Positions 44,876-53,130 of a DNA stretch of 64,000 nucleotides are shown here, piece after piece. Position numbers and translations under genes: made by a program. This DNA is from Rubrivivax sp. A210 (lineage in GTDB: Bacteria; Pseudomonadota; Gammaproteobacteria; Burkholderiales; Burkholderiaceae_C): contig NZ_CAJGBN010000056.1 in the NCBI RefSeq assembly GCF_904426505.1, forward strand, positions 1 through 64,000, written 5' to 3'. Below the pieces are notes generated by a model. The model searched no databases and was not told the origin of the DNA. It saw only the letters and a list, made by a program, of their open reading frames with translations. Position 1 is the first letter of the stretch. The number at the start of each line of letters is the position of its first letter.

Positions 44876-45483
44876 GGCGCCGCCATCACAGGCTCGCGTG
44901 CCTCTTCGGCACTGCGCCAGCCCAGCGGCCTTCGTCCATCAAGACCCATCTGCAGCCAGCGCAGGCCGATGACGGTCTTCACGTCGGGCAGGTCATCGGC
45001 CACGTCCAGGGCCTCGAGCGAGGCCTCGTCGAGCAACACGGTCTCGACGAACTCTCCCACATCGGGCCGTTTGGCGCCGGCGACCAGGCCGCGTGCGAAC
45101 CAGATCCAGATGCTTTCGGTGGTGTAGGCGGCGGCGTTGTGGATGCGCCCGCCATAGGCCCACTCGCGCGCCGTGTAGCCGGTTTCCTCGGCCAGTTCGC
45201 GCATTGCGCAGGCCAGCGTGGTCTCGCCGGGGTCGCGCTTTCCGGCCGGGAATTCGAGCAACACCTTGGCTATCGGGTAGCGGTACTGGCGCACCATCAC
45301 CAGCCGGCCATCGTCCAGGATGGGCACGACGGCCACCGCGCCCGGGTGCTGGATGTATTCGCGCGTCGCGCTGCTGCCGTCGGGCAGGCGCACCGTGTCG
45401 CGGCGGACTTCGAGAAAACCGCCGGAGAGCAGCGTCTGGCCGCCCGTCCGGTGCTCGATCAGATGCGTGTCGTCGGGCGCCAC
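44872..45483 (-). CDS. NUDIX hydrolase (ADP-ribose pyrophosphatase-like)
   Basis: The 203-residue protein has an intact Nudix box, GKRDPGETTLACAMRELAEETG, split across about 100-122 (G-x5-E-x7-RELxEE), preceded by VAVVPILDDGRLVMVRQYR and followed by the DVGEFVE loop typical of ADP-ribose/ADP-sugar pyrophosphatases. The start is GTG at 45483 because no ATG lies between the nuoN stop (45495) and the first conserved strand; the Shine-Dalgarno is weak. It lies 11 bases after nuoN and overlaps DUF1178. Confidence 0.88.
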   Translation of the reverse strand: MAPDDTHLIEHRTGGQTLLSGGFLEVRRDTVRLPDGSSATREYIQHPGAVAVVPILDDGRLVMVRQYRYPIAKVLLEFPAGKRDPGETTLACAMRELAEETGYTAREWAYGGRIHNAAAYTTESIWIWFARGLVAGAKRPDVGEFVETVLLDEASLEALDVADDLPDVKTVIGLRWLQMGLDGRRPLGWRSAEEAREPVMAAP

Positions 45484-45494
45484 GCGGGCCGGGC

Positions 45495-46976
45495 TCAGGT
45501 GGCCAGCGCCTTGACGATGGCGTCGCGGCACATCGCCATCAGCCCGCCGGAGAGCGGGCCGAACACCAGCACGGCGGCGCCGTTGAGCGCCAGCAATGCC
45601 GTCACGCCGTGGCCCCGCGCGACGGGCGCGGTCTGCAGCGGCTCGTCGAACCACATCACCTTGACGACGCGGATGTAGTAGAAGGCGCCGATCAGCGAGA
45701 ACATCACCGCCAGCACGGCCAGCCAGATGTAGCCCGGCACATTGGTGGTGACCAGCGCCTGGATGACGGCCAGCTTGCCGAAGAAGCCGATCATCGGTGG
45801 CACGCCGGCGAGCGAGAACATGAATACCGTCATCACGCCGGCAATCCAGGGGCTGCGCTTGGCGAGGCCGGCGAGATCGGTGATCTCCTCGCTCTCGAAG
45901 CCCTGGCGCGACAGCACCATGATGAGACCGAAGGTGCCCAGCGTGGTCAGCACATAGGCCACCAGGTAGAACATGGCCGAGCTGTAGGCATTGCCGGCCG
46001 ATAGCGTGTTGCCGCTGACGACGCCGGCCGCCAGGCCCAGCAGGATGAAACCCATCTGCGCGATGGTGGAGTAGGCCAGCATGCGCTTGAGGTTGGTCTG
46101 CGCAATGGCGGCCAGATTGCCCACCGCCAGCGAGCCCACGGCCAGCACGATGAGCATCTGCTGCCAGTCGAAGGCCAGGCCCAGCATGCCTTCGACGAGA
46201 AGACGGATGGTGATGGCAAAGGCGGCGAACTTGGGCGCACCGCCGATGAGCAGCGTCACCGCCGTGGGCGCACCCTGGTAGACATCGGGCACCCACATGT
46301 GGAAGGGCACGGCACCGAGCTTGAAGCCGAGGCCGGCGACGACGAAGACGACGCCGAAGACCAGCACTTCCTTGTTGATGCGGCCGGTGCCGATCTGCTC
46401 GAAGACCTTGGGGATGTCGAGCGTGCCGGTGGCACCGTACATCATGCTCAGGCCGTAGAGCAGGAAGCCGCTGGCCAGCGCGCCGAGCACGAAATACTTC
46501 ATCGCCGCCTCGGTGGCCACGGCGTGGTCGCGGCGCAGCGCGCACAGGGCGTAGAGCGACAGGCTCATCACTTCGAGGCCGAGGTAGACGACGAGGAAGT
46601 TGTTGGCCGAGCACATCACCGAGATGCCCAGCAGCACGAACAGCGCGAGCATGTAGAACTCGCCCTTGTTCATGTCGCGCTCGGCCAGCGTGGGCCTGGC
46701 ATAGGCCAGCGTGACCATCACCGCCACCGCGGCGAAGAAGGCCAGCAGCTCGCCCATGGGGTCGACCACCATCAGGCCCTGCATGGCGTAGGTGGTCATG
46801 CCCGAGGTAAAGCCCTCGAGGTGCAGCAGGCCGAAGCCGGCGGCAGCAACCTGGGTGAAGCCGTAGGTGGTGTTGCGCTCGGCGTCAGAAATGAAGAGAT
46901 CGGCCAGCAGCACGACGCAGGCCATGGCCAGCAGCCAGATCTCGGGGTAGACGACGGACCAGTTCATCGAGGTCAT
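45495..46976 (-). CDS. nuoN: NADH-quinone oxidoreductase subunit N
   Basis: NuoN is one of the three antiporter-like proton-pumping subunits of complex I. The 493-residue protein has about 14 helices and the family blocks NFLVVYLGLEVMSLSLYALCA, EAAMKYFVLGALASGFLLYG and NLKRMLAYSTIAQMGFILLG. ATG 46976 has GGAAG 8 bases upstream; ATG 46967 is an alternative. It is the last nuo gene, 28 bases after nuoM. Confidence 0.97.
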   Translation of the reverse strand: MTSMNWSVVYPEIWLLAMACVVLLADLFISDAERNTTYGFTQVAAAGFGLLHLEGFTSGMTTYAMQGLMVVDPMGELLAFFAAVAVMVTLAYARPTLAERDMNKGEFYMLALFVLLGISVMCSANNFLVVYLGLEVMSLSLYALCALRRDHAVATEAAMKYFVLGALASGFLLYGLSMMYGATGTLDIPKVFEQIGTGRINKEVLVFGVVFVVAGLGFKLGAVPFHMWVPDVYQGAPTAVTLLIGGAPKFAAFAITIRLLVEGMLGLAFDWQQMLIVLAVGSLAVGNLAAIAQTNLKRMLAYSTIAQMGFILLGLAAGVVSGNTLSAGNAYSSAMFYLVAYVLTTLGTFGLIMVLSRQGFESEEITDLAGLAKRSPWIAGVMTVFMFSLAGVPPMIGFFGKLAVIQALVTTNVPGYIWLAVLAVMFSLIGAFYYIRVVKVMWFDEPLQTAPVARGHGVTALLALNGAAVLVFGPLSGGLMAMCRDAIVKALAT

Positions 46977-47004
46977 GGTGTGTTGTTCTTCCAGCGCCGT
47001 CGGT

Positions 47005-48483
47005 TCAGCTTGCCAGCTTGCTTATGGCCACATGCTTGAGCAGTTCGGCCACGGAGACGTTCATCGCGTCGGTGAAGGGCCTGGGGTAGAGACCCATCCA
47101 CAGCACGGCGGCGGCCAGCAGGGCCAGCATCAGGAACTCGCGCGCATTGATGTCGCTGAGGTGCTTGACGTGGTCGTTGGCGACATCGCCGAAGTAGACC
47201 CGCTTGACCATCCACAGCGTGTAGGCGGCGCCGAAGACCAGGGTCGTGCTGGCCAGCAGCGCGATCCAGAAGTTGTGCTTGACGGCGCCCAGGATGACCA
47301 TCCACTCGCCGACGAAACCGGCCGTTCCCGGCAGGCCGCAGTTGGCCATCGCGAACAGCACGGCAAAGGCCGAGAAGATGGGCATGGTGTTGGCCACGCC
47401 GCCATAGGCCGCGATCTCGCGCGAGTGGACGCGGTCGTAGAGCACGCCGATGCACAGGAACATCGCGCCCGAGACGAAGCCGTGGCTGATCATCTGCACG
47501 ATGGCGCCGGCCATGCCCAGGTCATTGAAGATGAAGAAGCCCAGCGTCACGAAGCCCATGTGGGCGATGGAGCTGTAGGCGACCAGCTTCTTCATGTCCT
47601 GCTGCACCAGGGCCACGAGGCCGATGTAGAGCACCGCGGTCAGGCTCAGCACGATCATGAAGTTGGCGTACTCGTGGGCCGCGTCGGGCGCAATGGGCAG
47701 GCTGAAGCGGATGAAGCCGTAGGCACCGAGCTTGAGCATGATGGCCGCCAGCACCACCGAGCCGCCGGTGGGCGCCTCGACGTGGGCATCGGGCAACCAG
47801 GTGTGTACCGGCCACATCGGCACCTTCACCGAGAAGGCGGCGAAGAAGGCGAAGAACAGCAGCGTCTGCGCGTTCAGCGGCAGCGGCAGCTTGTGCCAGG
47901 TGAGGATGTCGAAGCTGCCGCCGCTCTTGAAGTAGAGGTAGACCAGCGCGATCAGCATCAGCAGCGAGCCGAGAAGCGTGTAGAGGAAAAACTTGAAGGC
48001 CGCGTAGACGCGCCGCGGGCCGCCCCAGACGCCGATGATGATGTACATCGGGATCAGCGTGGCCTCGAAGAACACGTAGAACAGCATGCCGTCGAGGGCA
48101 CAGAAGACGCCGACCATCAGCCCCGAGAGGATCAGGAAAGCGCCCATGTACTGAGCCACCCGCTCGGTGATGACGGCCCAGCCGGCAATCACGACGATCA
48201 GCGTGATGAAGGCCGTGAGCGGCACGAACCACATCGAAAGGCCGTCCACGCCGAGGGCGTAGTTGACGTTGAAGCGCTCGATCCAGGGCAGCTTCTCGGC
48301 GAACTGCATCGCCGCCGTGCTGCCATCGAAGCCGGTGATGACCGGAATCGTCACCAGGAAGGAGGCCAGCGCCCCCAGCAGCGCCAGGAAGCGCACGGTG
48401 CCGGCGTTCTCGTCGCGGCCGACCGCGAGCAGCAGCGTGCCGAACGCTACCGGCAGCCAGATCGCGATGCTCAGCAGACCCAT
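47005..48483 (-). CDS. nuoM: NADH-quinone oxidoreductase subunit M
   Basis: NuoM is the second antiporter-like subunit, 492 residues. Conserved segments include VDGLSMWFVPLTAFITLIVV, FFEATLIPMYIIIGVWGG with the key helix-5 glutamate, GAYGFIRFSLP, KLVAYSSIAHMGFVTLG and the C-terminal AVLWMGLYPRPFTDAM. It starts 36 bases after nuoL ends and ends 28 bases before nuoN. Confidence 0.97.
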   Translation of the reverse strand: MGLLSIAIWLPVAFGTLLLAVGRDENAGTVRFLALLGALASFLVTIPVITGFDGSTAAMQFAEKLPWIERFNVNYALGVDGLSMWFVPLTAFITLIVVIAGWAVITERVAQYMGAFLILSGLMVGVFCALDGMLFYVFFEATLIPMYIIIGVWGGPRRVYAAFKFFLYTLLGSLLMLIALVYLYFKSGGSFDILTWHKLPLPLNAQTLLFFAFFAAFSVKVPMWPVHTWLPDAHVEAPTGGSVVLAAIMLKLGAYGFIRFSLPIAPDAAHEYANFMIVLSLTAVLYIGLVALVQQDMKKLVAYSSIAHMGFVTLGFFIFNDLGMAGAIVQMISHGFVSGAMFLCIGVLYDRVHSREIAAYGGVANTMPIFSAFAVLFAMANCGLPGTAGFVGEWMVILGAVKHNFWIALLASTTLVFGAAYTLWMVKRVYFGDVANDHVKHLSDINAREFLMLALLAAAVLWMGLYPRPFTDAMNVSVAELLKHVAISKLAS

Positions 48484-48519
48484 CTCGTGTTCTCTCTTCG
48501 GTTTGTTCTGATGGGCCGC

Positions 48520-50553
48520 TCAGCGCATGAAGCCGCTGAACAAGGGCCACAGTTGCCAGGTGAGCAGGGCGAAGATGCCCAGCAGCATGACCAGCGCGTA
48601 TTGGTACAGGCGCCCGGTCTGCAGCTGGCGCACGGCGCCGGCCAGCGACCCCACGGCACCGGCCGAGCCGTTGATGGCGCCGTCGATCACGGCTTGATCG
48701 CCGCCCTTCCACAGGCCGGTGCCGATCAGGCGCGCGCCAGCGGCCAGCACATGCTCGTTGAACCAGTCCATGTAGTACTTGTTCTCGAGGATGGTCACGA
48801 CCGGGCTGAGAGCGCGGCCAATGGCGGCCGGAATGGAAGGCTGCTTCAGGTAGAACCACCAGGCGGTGACGACACCGGCCACCGCCAGCCACAGCGGCAG
48901 CGTGCCCAGCGAGTGCAGCGCCATCGCGGTGGGGCCGTGGAAGGCCTCGGCCAGTTCCTTCATCGCCGGGTGGGCCGCGGCGTTGACGAAGATGGCGTCC
49001 TTGAAGAAATCGCCGTGCAGCATGGGCGTGATGGTCAGGAAGCCGATCACCACCGAGGGGATGGCCAGCAGCACCAGCGGCGCCGTCACCACCCAGGGCG
49101 TCTCGTGCGGCGTGGCGTCGTGGTGGCCGTGGTCGTCATGGGCATGGTGGTCATCTTCCGGCGGGAACGGCTTGTGGTGGAAGCGCTCCTTGCCGTGGAA
49201 GACCAGGAAGTACATGCGGAAGGAGTAGAAGGCGGTGACGAAGACGCCGGCCGTCACCGCGAACACCGCGAACGAGGTGCCCGGCAGGTGCGTGGCGTGC
49301 ACCGCCTCGATGATGCTGTCCTTGCTGTAGAAGCCGGCGAACAGCGGCGTGCCGATCAGCGCCAGGCTGCCCAGCAGCGAGGTGATCCAGGTGATGGGCA
49401 TGTGCTTGCGCAGGCCGCCCATGTTGCGGATGTCCTGGTCATGGTGCATGCCGATGATGACCGAGCCTGCACCCAGGAAGAGCAGCGCCTTGAAGAAGGC
49501 GTGCGTCATCAGGTGGAAGACCGCCACCGAGTAGGCCGAGGCACCCAGCGCCACCGTCATGTAACCGAGCTGGCTCAGCGTGGAATAGGCGACGACGCGC
49601 TTGATGTCGTTCTGGATGATGCCCAGGAAGCCCATGAAGAGCGCGGTGATGGAGCCGATGACGAGCACGAAGTTGAGCGCGGTGTCGGACAGTTCGAACA
49701 GCGGCGACATGCGCGCCACCATGAAGATGCCGGCGGTCACCATCGTCGCGGCGTGGATCAGGGCCGAGATCGGCGTCGGGCCTTCCATCGAATCGGGCAG
49801 CCACACGTGCAGCGGGAATTGCGCGCTCTTGCCCATGGCGCCGATGAAGAGGCAGATGCAGATCACGGTGATCAGCATCCAGTCTCCGCCCCAGGTGGGA
49901 TAGGGGAAGACAATCTTGGCCAGTTCGGGCGCCTTGGCGAAGGCTTCGCCGTAGTTGAGCGTGCCGGCATAGGCGACGACGAGGCCGATGCCGAGGATGA
50001 AGCCGAAGTCACCGACGCGGTTGACCAGGAAGGCCTTCATGTTGGCGAACACCGCGGTCGGCTTCTTGAACCAGAAGCCGATCAGCAGATAGCTCACCAG
50101 GCCCACCGCTTCCCAGCCGAAGAAAAGCTGGAGGAAGTTGTTGCTCATCACCAGCATCAGCATGCTGAAGGTGAACAGTGAGATGTAGGCAAAGAAACGC
50201 TGGTAGCCGGGGTCGCCGTCCATGTAGCCGATGGTGTAGATATGCACCATCAGCGAGACGAAGGTGACCACCACCATCATCATCGCGGTGAGGCCGTCGA
50301 CCAGGAAGCCGACCTCCATCACCAGCTTGCCCAGCACCGCCCATTCGTAGACGGTGGCGTTGAAGCGGGCGCCGGCCACCACCTGCTGCAGCACCAGGGC
50401 CGAGCAGATGAAGGCGATGGCAACGCCGAGGATGGTGCAGATGTGGGCGCCGCGCCGGCCCACGGCCTTGCCGGCGAGGCCGGCGATGAGGGCACCCGCC
50501 AGCGGTGCCAGCGGAATGGTGAGCAGAAGGCCCTGAGAGATCGTCGAAGCCAT
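48520..50553 (-). CDS. nuoL: NADH-quinone oxidoreductase subunit L
   Basis: NuoL is the distal antiporter-like subunit with the long lateral helix. The 677-residue protein shows DGLTAMMMVVVTFVSLMVHIYTIGYM, FGWEAVGLVSYLLIGFWF, GKSAQFPLHVWLPDSMEGPTPISALIHAATMV and KRVVAYSTLSQLGYM. A histidine-rich loop (EDDHHAHDDHGHHD, about 460-475) is an individual feature. ATG 50553 was chosen over TTG 50565, which overlaps the nuoK stop, because it gives the normal family start (QGLLLTIPLAPL). Confidence 0.95.
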   Translation of the reverse strand: MASTISQGLLLTIPLAPLAGALIAGLAGKAVGRRGAHICTILGVAIAFICSALVLQQVVAGARFNATVYEWAVLGKLVMEVGFLVDGLTAMMMVVVTFVSLMVHIYTIGYMDGDPGYQRFFAYISLFTFSMLMLVMSNNFLQLFFGWEAVGLVSYLLIGFWFKKPTAVFANMKAFLVNRVGDFGFILGIGLVVAYAGTLNYGEAFAKAPELAKIVFPYPTWGGDWMLITVICICLFIGAMGKSAQFPLHVWLPDSMEGPTPISALIHAATMVTAGIFMVARMSPLFELSDTALNFVLVIGSITALFMGFLGIIQNDIKRVVAYSTLSQLGYMTVALGASAYSVAVFHLMTHAFFKALLFLGAGSVIIGMHHDQDIRNMGGLRKHMPITWITSLLGSLALIGTPLFAGFYSKDSIIEAVHATHLPGTSFAVFAVTAGVFVTAFYSFRMYFLVFHGKERFHHKPFPPEDDHHAHDDHGHHDATPHETPWVVTAPLVLLAIPSVVIGFLTITPMLHGDFFKDAIFVNAAAHPAMKELAEAFHGPTAMALHSLGTLPLWLAVAGVVTAWWFYLKQPSIPAAIGRALSPVVTILENKYYMDWFNEHVLAAGARLIGTGLWKGGDQAVIDGAINGSAGAVGSLAGAVRQLQTGRLYQYALVMLLGIFALLTWQLWPLFSGFMR

Positions 50554-50561
50554 TTGCTTGC

Positions 50562-50885
50562 TCAACCCTTCAGTTCGTCGAGTTCTTCGACATTGATCGA
50601 CGCCCGGTTGCGGAACAGCACCACCAGGATGGCCAGGCCTATGGCCGATTCGGCAGCCGCCACCGTGAGGATGAAGAAGACGAAGACCTGGCCCGCCATG
50701 CGGTCGGCCTCGGCCGGCAGGTAGTGCGAGAAGGCGACGAAGTTGAGGTTGACGGCCAGCAGCATTAGCTCGATGGCCATCAGCAGCACGATGAGGTTGC
50801 GGCGGTTGAGGAAGATGCCGATCACCGAGAGGGCGAACAGGATGCCGCCCAGCGAGAGGTAATGTCCGAGGGTGATAGCGCCCAT
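50562..50885 (-). CDS. nuoK: NADH-quinone oxidoreductase subunit K
   Basis: NuoK is a three-helix subunit of the proton-pumping arm. It has 107 residues with LSLGGILFALSVIGIFLNRRN, LLMAIELMLLAVNLNFVAF (holding the two conserved membrane glutamates with AAAESAIGLAI) and the short tail VEELDELKG. Its ATG shares one base with the nuoJ stop (TAATG) and its 3' end is next to nuoL. Confidence 0.97.
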   Translation of the reverse strand: MGAITLGHYLSLGGILFALSVIGIFLNRRNLIVLLMAIELMLLAVNLNFVAFSHYLPAEADRMAGQVFVFFILTVAAAESAIGLAILVVLFRNRASINVEELDELKG

Positions 50886-51514
50886 TACGCGGCCCCGCCT
50901 TCCTTGGGCGCCGACGGCGCTTCGACCACCGGCGCGATCTTCACGATGCGCAGGCGGTCGCCCTTGCGCGCCCGCACCTGCTGGCCCGGGTCCATGTGGC
51001 GGCTGTCCTTGCGGTCACGCAGGGTCAGCACGATGGCCGCGATGATGGCCACCAGCAGCAACACCGCCGCCAGTTGCAGCGGGTAGAGGTAGTGCGTGTA
51101 GATCTCGATGCCCAGCAGCTTGGTGTTGCCGATCTCCAGCGCCTTGGCGCTGGGCGCCGGCGCGCGCAGCTGGAAGCCCCGCATCAGCACCAGGGCCATC
51201 TCGAGCGCGATCAGCGCGCCGACCAGGCCGGCCAGCGGCAGGTGCTTCCAGAAACCTTCGCGCAGGCTGTCGGCGTTGATGTCGAGCATCATCACGACGA
51301 AGAGGAACAGCACCATCACCGCGCCGACGTAAACCAGCACCAGCGCGATGGCAAGGAACTCGGCCTGCAGCAGCATCCAGATGCAGCTGGCGCTGAAGAA
51401 GGCCAGCACCAGGAAGAGCGCGGCGTGTACCGTGCTGCGCGCGGTGATCACGCGCAGCGAGGCCAGCAGCAGAACCGCCGAGAAGACGTAGAAGAGTGCG
51501 GTGATCGTGTTCAT
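50885..51514 (-). CDS. nuoJ: NADH-quinone oxidoreductase subunit J
   Basis: NuoJ is a five-helix membrane subunit with the pi-bulge helix at the antiporter interface. The 209-residue protein has LALVLVYVGAVMVLFLFVVMMLDI as its conserved third helix and a longer hydrophilic C-terminus (DPGQQVRARKGDRLRIVKIAPVVEA split by ordinary residues). It is separated from nuoI by 43 bases and overlaps nuoK by one base. Confidence 0.96.
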   Translation of the reverse strand: MNTITALFYVFSAVLLLASLRVITARSTVHAALFLVLAFFSASCIWMLLQAEFLAIALVLVYVGAVMVLFLFVVMMLDINADSLREGFWKHLPLAGLVGALIALEMALVLMRGFQLRAPAPSAKALEIGNTKLLGIEIYTHYLYPLQLAAVLLLVAIIAAIVLTLRDRKDSRHMDPGQQVRARKGDRLRIVKIAPVVEAPSAPKEGGAA

Positions 51515-51557
51515 GTTTTTTGGGGCTCGCCTCCTCGCGAGCCAGCAGCGTCAAGCC

Positions 51558-52055
51558 TCAGCGGTACTTCGCGTCGGCGGCGCGGTTGGCGGCGATCTCT
51601 TTCTCGTAGCGGTCGCCCACGGCCAGCAGCATGTCCTTGGTGAAGTACAGGTCGCCGCGTTTCTCGCCGTGGTATTCGAAGTGGTGGGTCTCGACGATGC
51701 TGTCCACCGGGCAGCTTTCCTCGCAGAAGCCGCAGAAGATGCACTTGGTGAGGTCGATGTCGTAGCGCGTCGTGCGGCGGCTGCCGTCGGCGCGTACATC
51801 GCTCTCGATGGTGATGGCCATCGCCGGGCACACGGCCTCGCAGAGCTTGCAGGCGATGCAGCGCTCTTCGCCGTTCTCATAGCGGCGCAACGCGTGCAGG
51901 CCGCGGAAACGGGGCGACAGCGGCGTCTTCTCTTCCGGGAACTGCACCGTGATGTTCTTGGACAGGAAATGGCGGCCGGTGAGCGCCATGCCCTTGAGCA
52001 ACTCGGTCAGCAGAAAGCTGGACAGCACATCCTTGACGGCGGCGAGGGTAGACAT
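51558..52055 (-). CDS. nuoI: NADH-quinone oxidoreductase subunit I (N6a/N6b)
   Basis: NuoI carries two [4Fe-4S] clusters that pass electrons to NuoB. The 165-residue protein has the paired ferredoxin motifs CIACKLCEAVCPAMAI and CIFCGFCEESCPVDSIVET and an N-terminal amphipathic region that docks it to the membrane arm. All eight cluster cysteines are present. It follows nuoH by 7 bases. Confidence 0.98.
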   Translation of the reverse strand: MSTLAAVKDVLSSFLLTELLKGMALTGRHFLSKNITVQFPEEKTPLSPRFRGLHALRRYENGEERCIACKLCEAVCPAMAITIESDVRADGSRRTTRYDIDLTKCIFCGFCEESCPVDSIVETHHFEYHGEKRGDLYFTKDMLLAVGDRYEKEIAANRAADAKYR

Positions 52056-52062
52056 TTGCTCG

Positions 52063-53124
52063 TCACTTCCAGATGTTGAAGGGCGACATGATCCAGAGGC
52101 CGACGACGACCAGCCAGACCAGGGTCACGGGGATGAAGATCTTCCAGCCCAGGCGCATGATCTGGTCATAGCGATAGCGCGGGAAGGTGGCGCGCACCCA
52201 CAGGAACATGGTGGCGACGACGAAGACCTTGATCGCCAGCCAGATCCAGCCCGGGATGAAGGACAGGAACTCGACCGGGGGCAACCAGCCGCCCAGGAAC
52301 ATCAGCACGCACAGGGTGCTGACGAGGATCATGTTGGCGTACTCGGCCAGGAAGAACATCGCGAACGACATGCCCGAGTACTCGATCATGTGGCCGGCAA
52401 CGATCTCGCTCTCGCCCTCGACCACGTCGAAGGGGTGGCGGTTGGTCTCGGCCAGGCCGGCGATGAAGTAGACGATGAAGATGGGGAACAGCGGCAGCCA
52501 GTTCCAGGACAGCAGGCCCACGCCCATGCCGGCGAAGATGCCCTTGCCCTGCGACGTCACGATCTCGGTCATGTTCATGCTGCCGGCGACCATCAGCACG
52601 ACGACCAGCGCGAAGCCCATCGCGATCTCGTAGCTCACCATCTGGGCCGAGGCGCGCAGCGCGCCCAGGAAGGCGTACTTCGAATTGCTGGCCCAGCCGG
52701 CGATGATGACGCCGTAGACCTCGAGCGAGGTGATGGCCATCAGGAACAGCAGGCCGGCGTTGACATCGGCCAGCACGACCTCGGGGCCGAAGGGCACGAC
52801 GGCCCAGGCCGCCAGCGCCGGCATGATGGTCATGACGGGGCCGAGGAAGAACAGGCCCTTGTTGGCCGCGGTGGGGCGGATGATCTCCTTGAAGATCAGC
52901 TTCACCGCGTCGGCGATGGGCGTCAGCAGGCCGAACGGCCCGACACGGTTGGGGCCGGGGCGGATCTGGCTCCAGCCGATGGCCTTGCGCTCCCACAGCG
53001 TGTAGTAGGCGACGCAACCCAGCAGCGGCAGGATCAGCGCGACGATCTTGACCAGCGTCCAGATCACCAGCCACAGCGTGGGGCCGAGGGTGGCGTTGGC
53101 GGCCTGATGCAGGGAATCGAACAT
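52063..53124 (-). CDS. nuoH: NADH-quinone oxidoreductase subunit H
   Basis: NuoH is the eight-helix subunit forming the quinone chamber and the E-channel. The 353-residue protein has LERKAIGWSQIRPGPNRVGP-type sequence (WERKAIGWSQIRPGPNRVG), LLFLMAITSLEVYGVIIAGW and ETNRHPFDVVEGESEIVAGH with the loop acidic residues. It starts 6 bases after nuoG ends. Confidence 0.98.
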   Translation of the reverse strand: MFDSLHQAANATLGPTLWLVIWTLVKIVALILPLLGCVAYYTLWERKAIGWSQIRPGPNRVGPFGLLTPIADAVKLIFKEIIRPTAANKGLFFLGPVMTIMPALAAWAVVPFGPEVVLADVNAGLLFLMAITSLEVYGVIIAGWASNSKYAFLGALRASAQMVSYEIAMGFALVVVLMVAGSMNMTEIVTSQGKGIFAGMGVGLLSWNWLPLFPIFIVYFIAGLAETNRHPFDVVEGESEIVAGHMIEYSGMSFAMFFLAEYANMILVSTLCVLMFLGGWLPPVEFLSFIPGWIWLAIKVFVVATMFLWVRATFPRYRYDQIMRLGWKIFIPVTLVWLVVVGLWIMSPFNIWK

Positions 53125-53130
53125 ACCGGA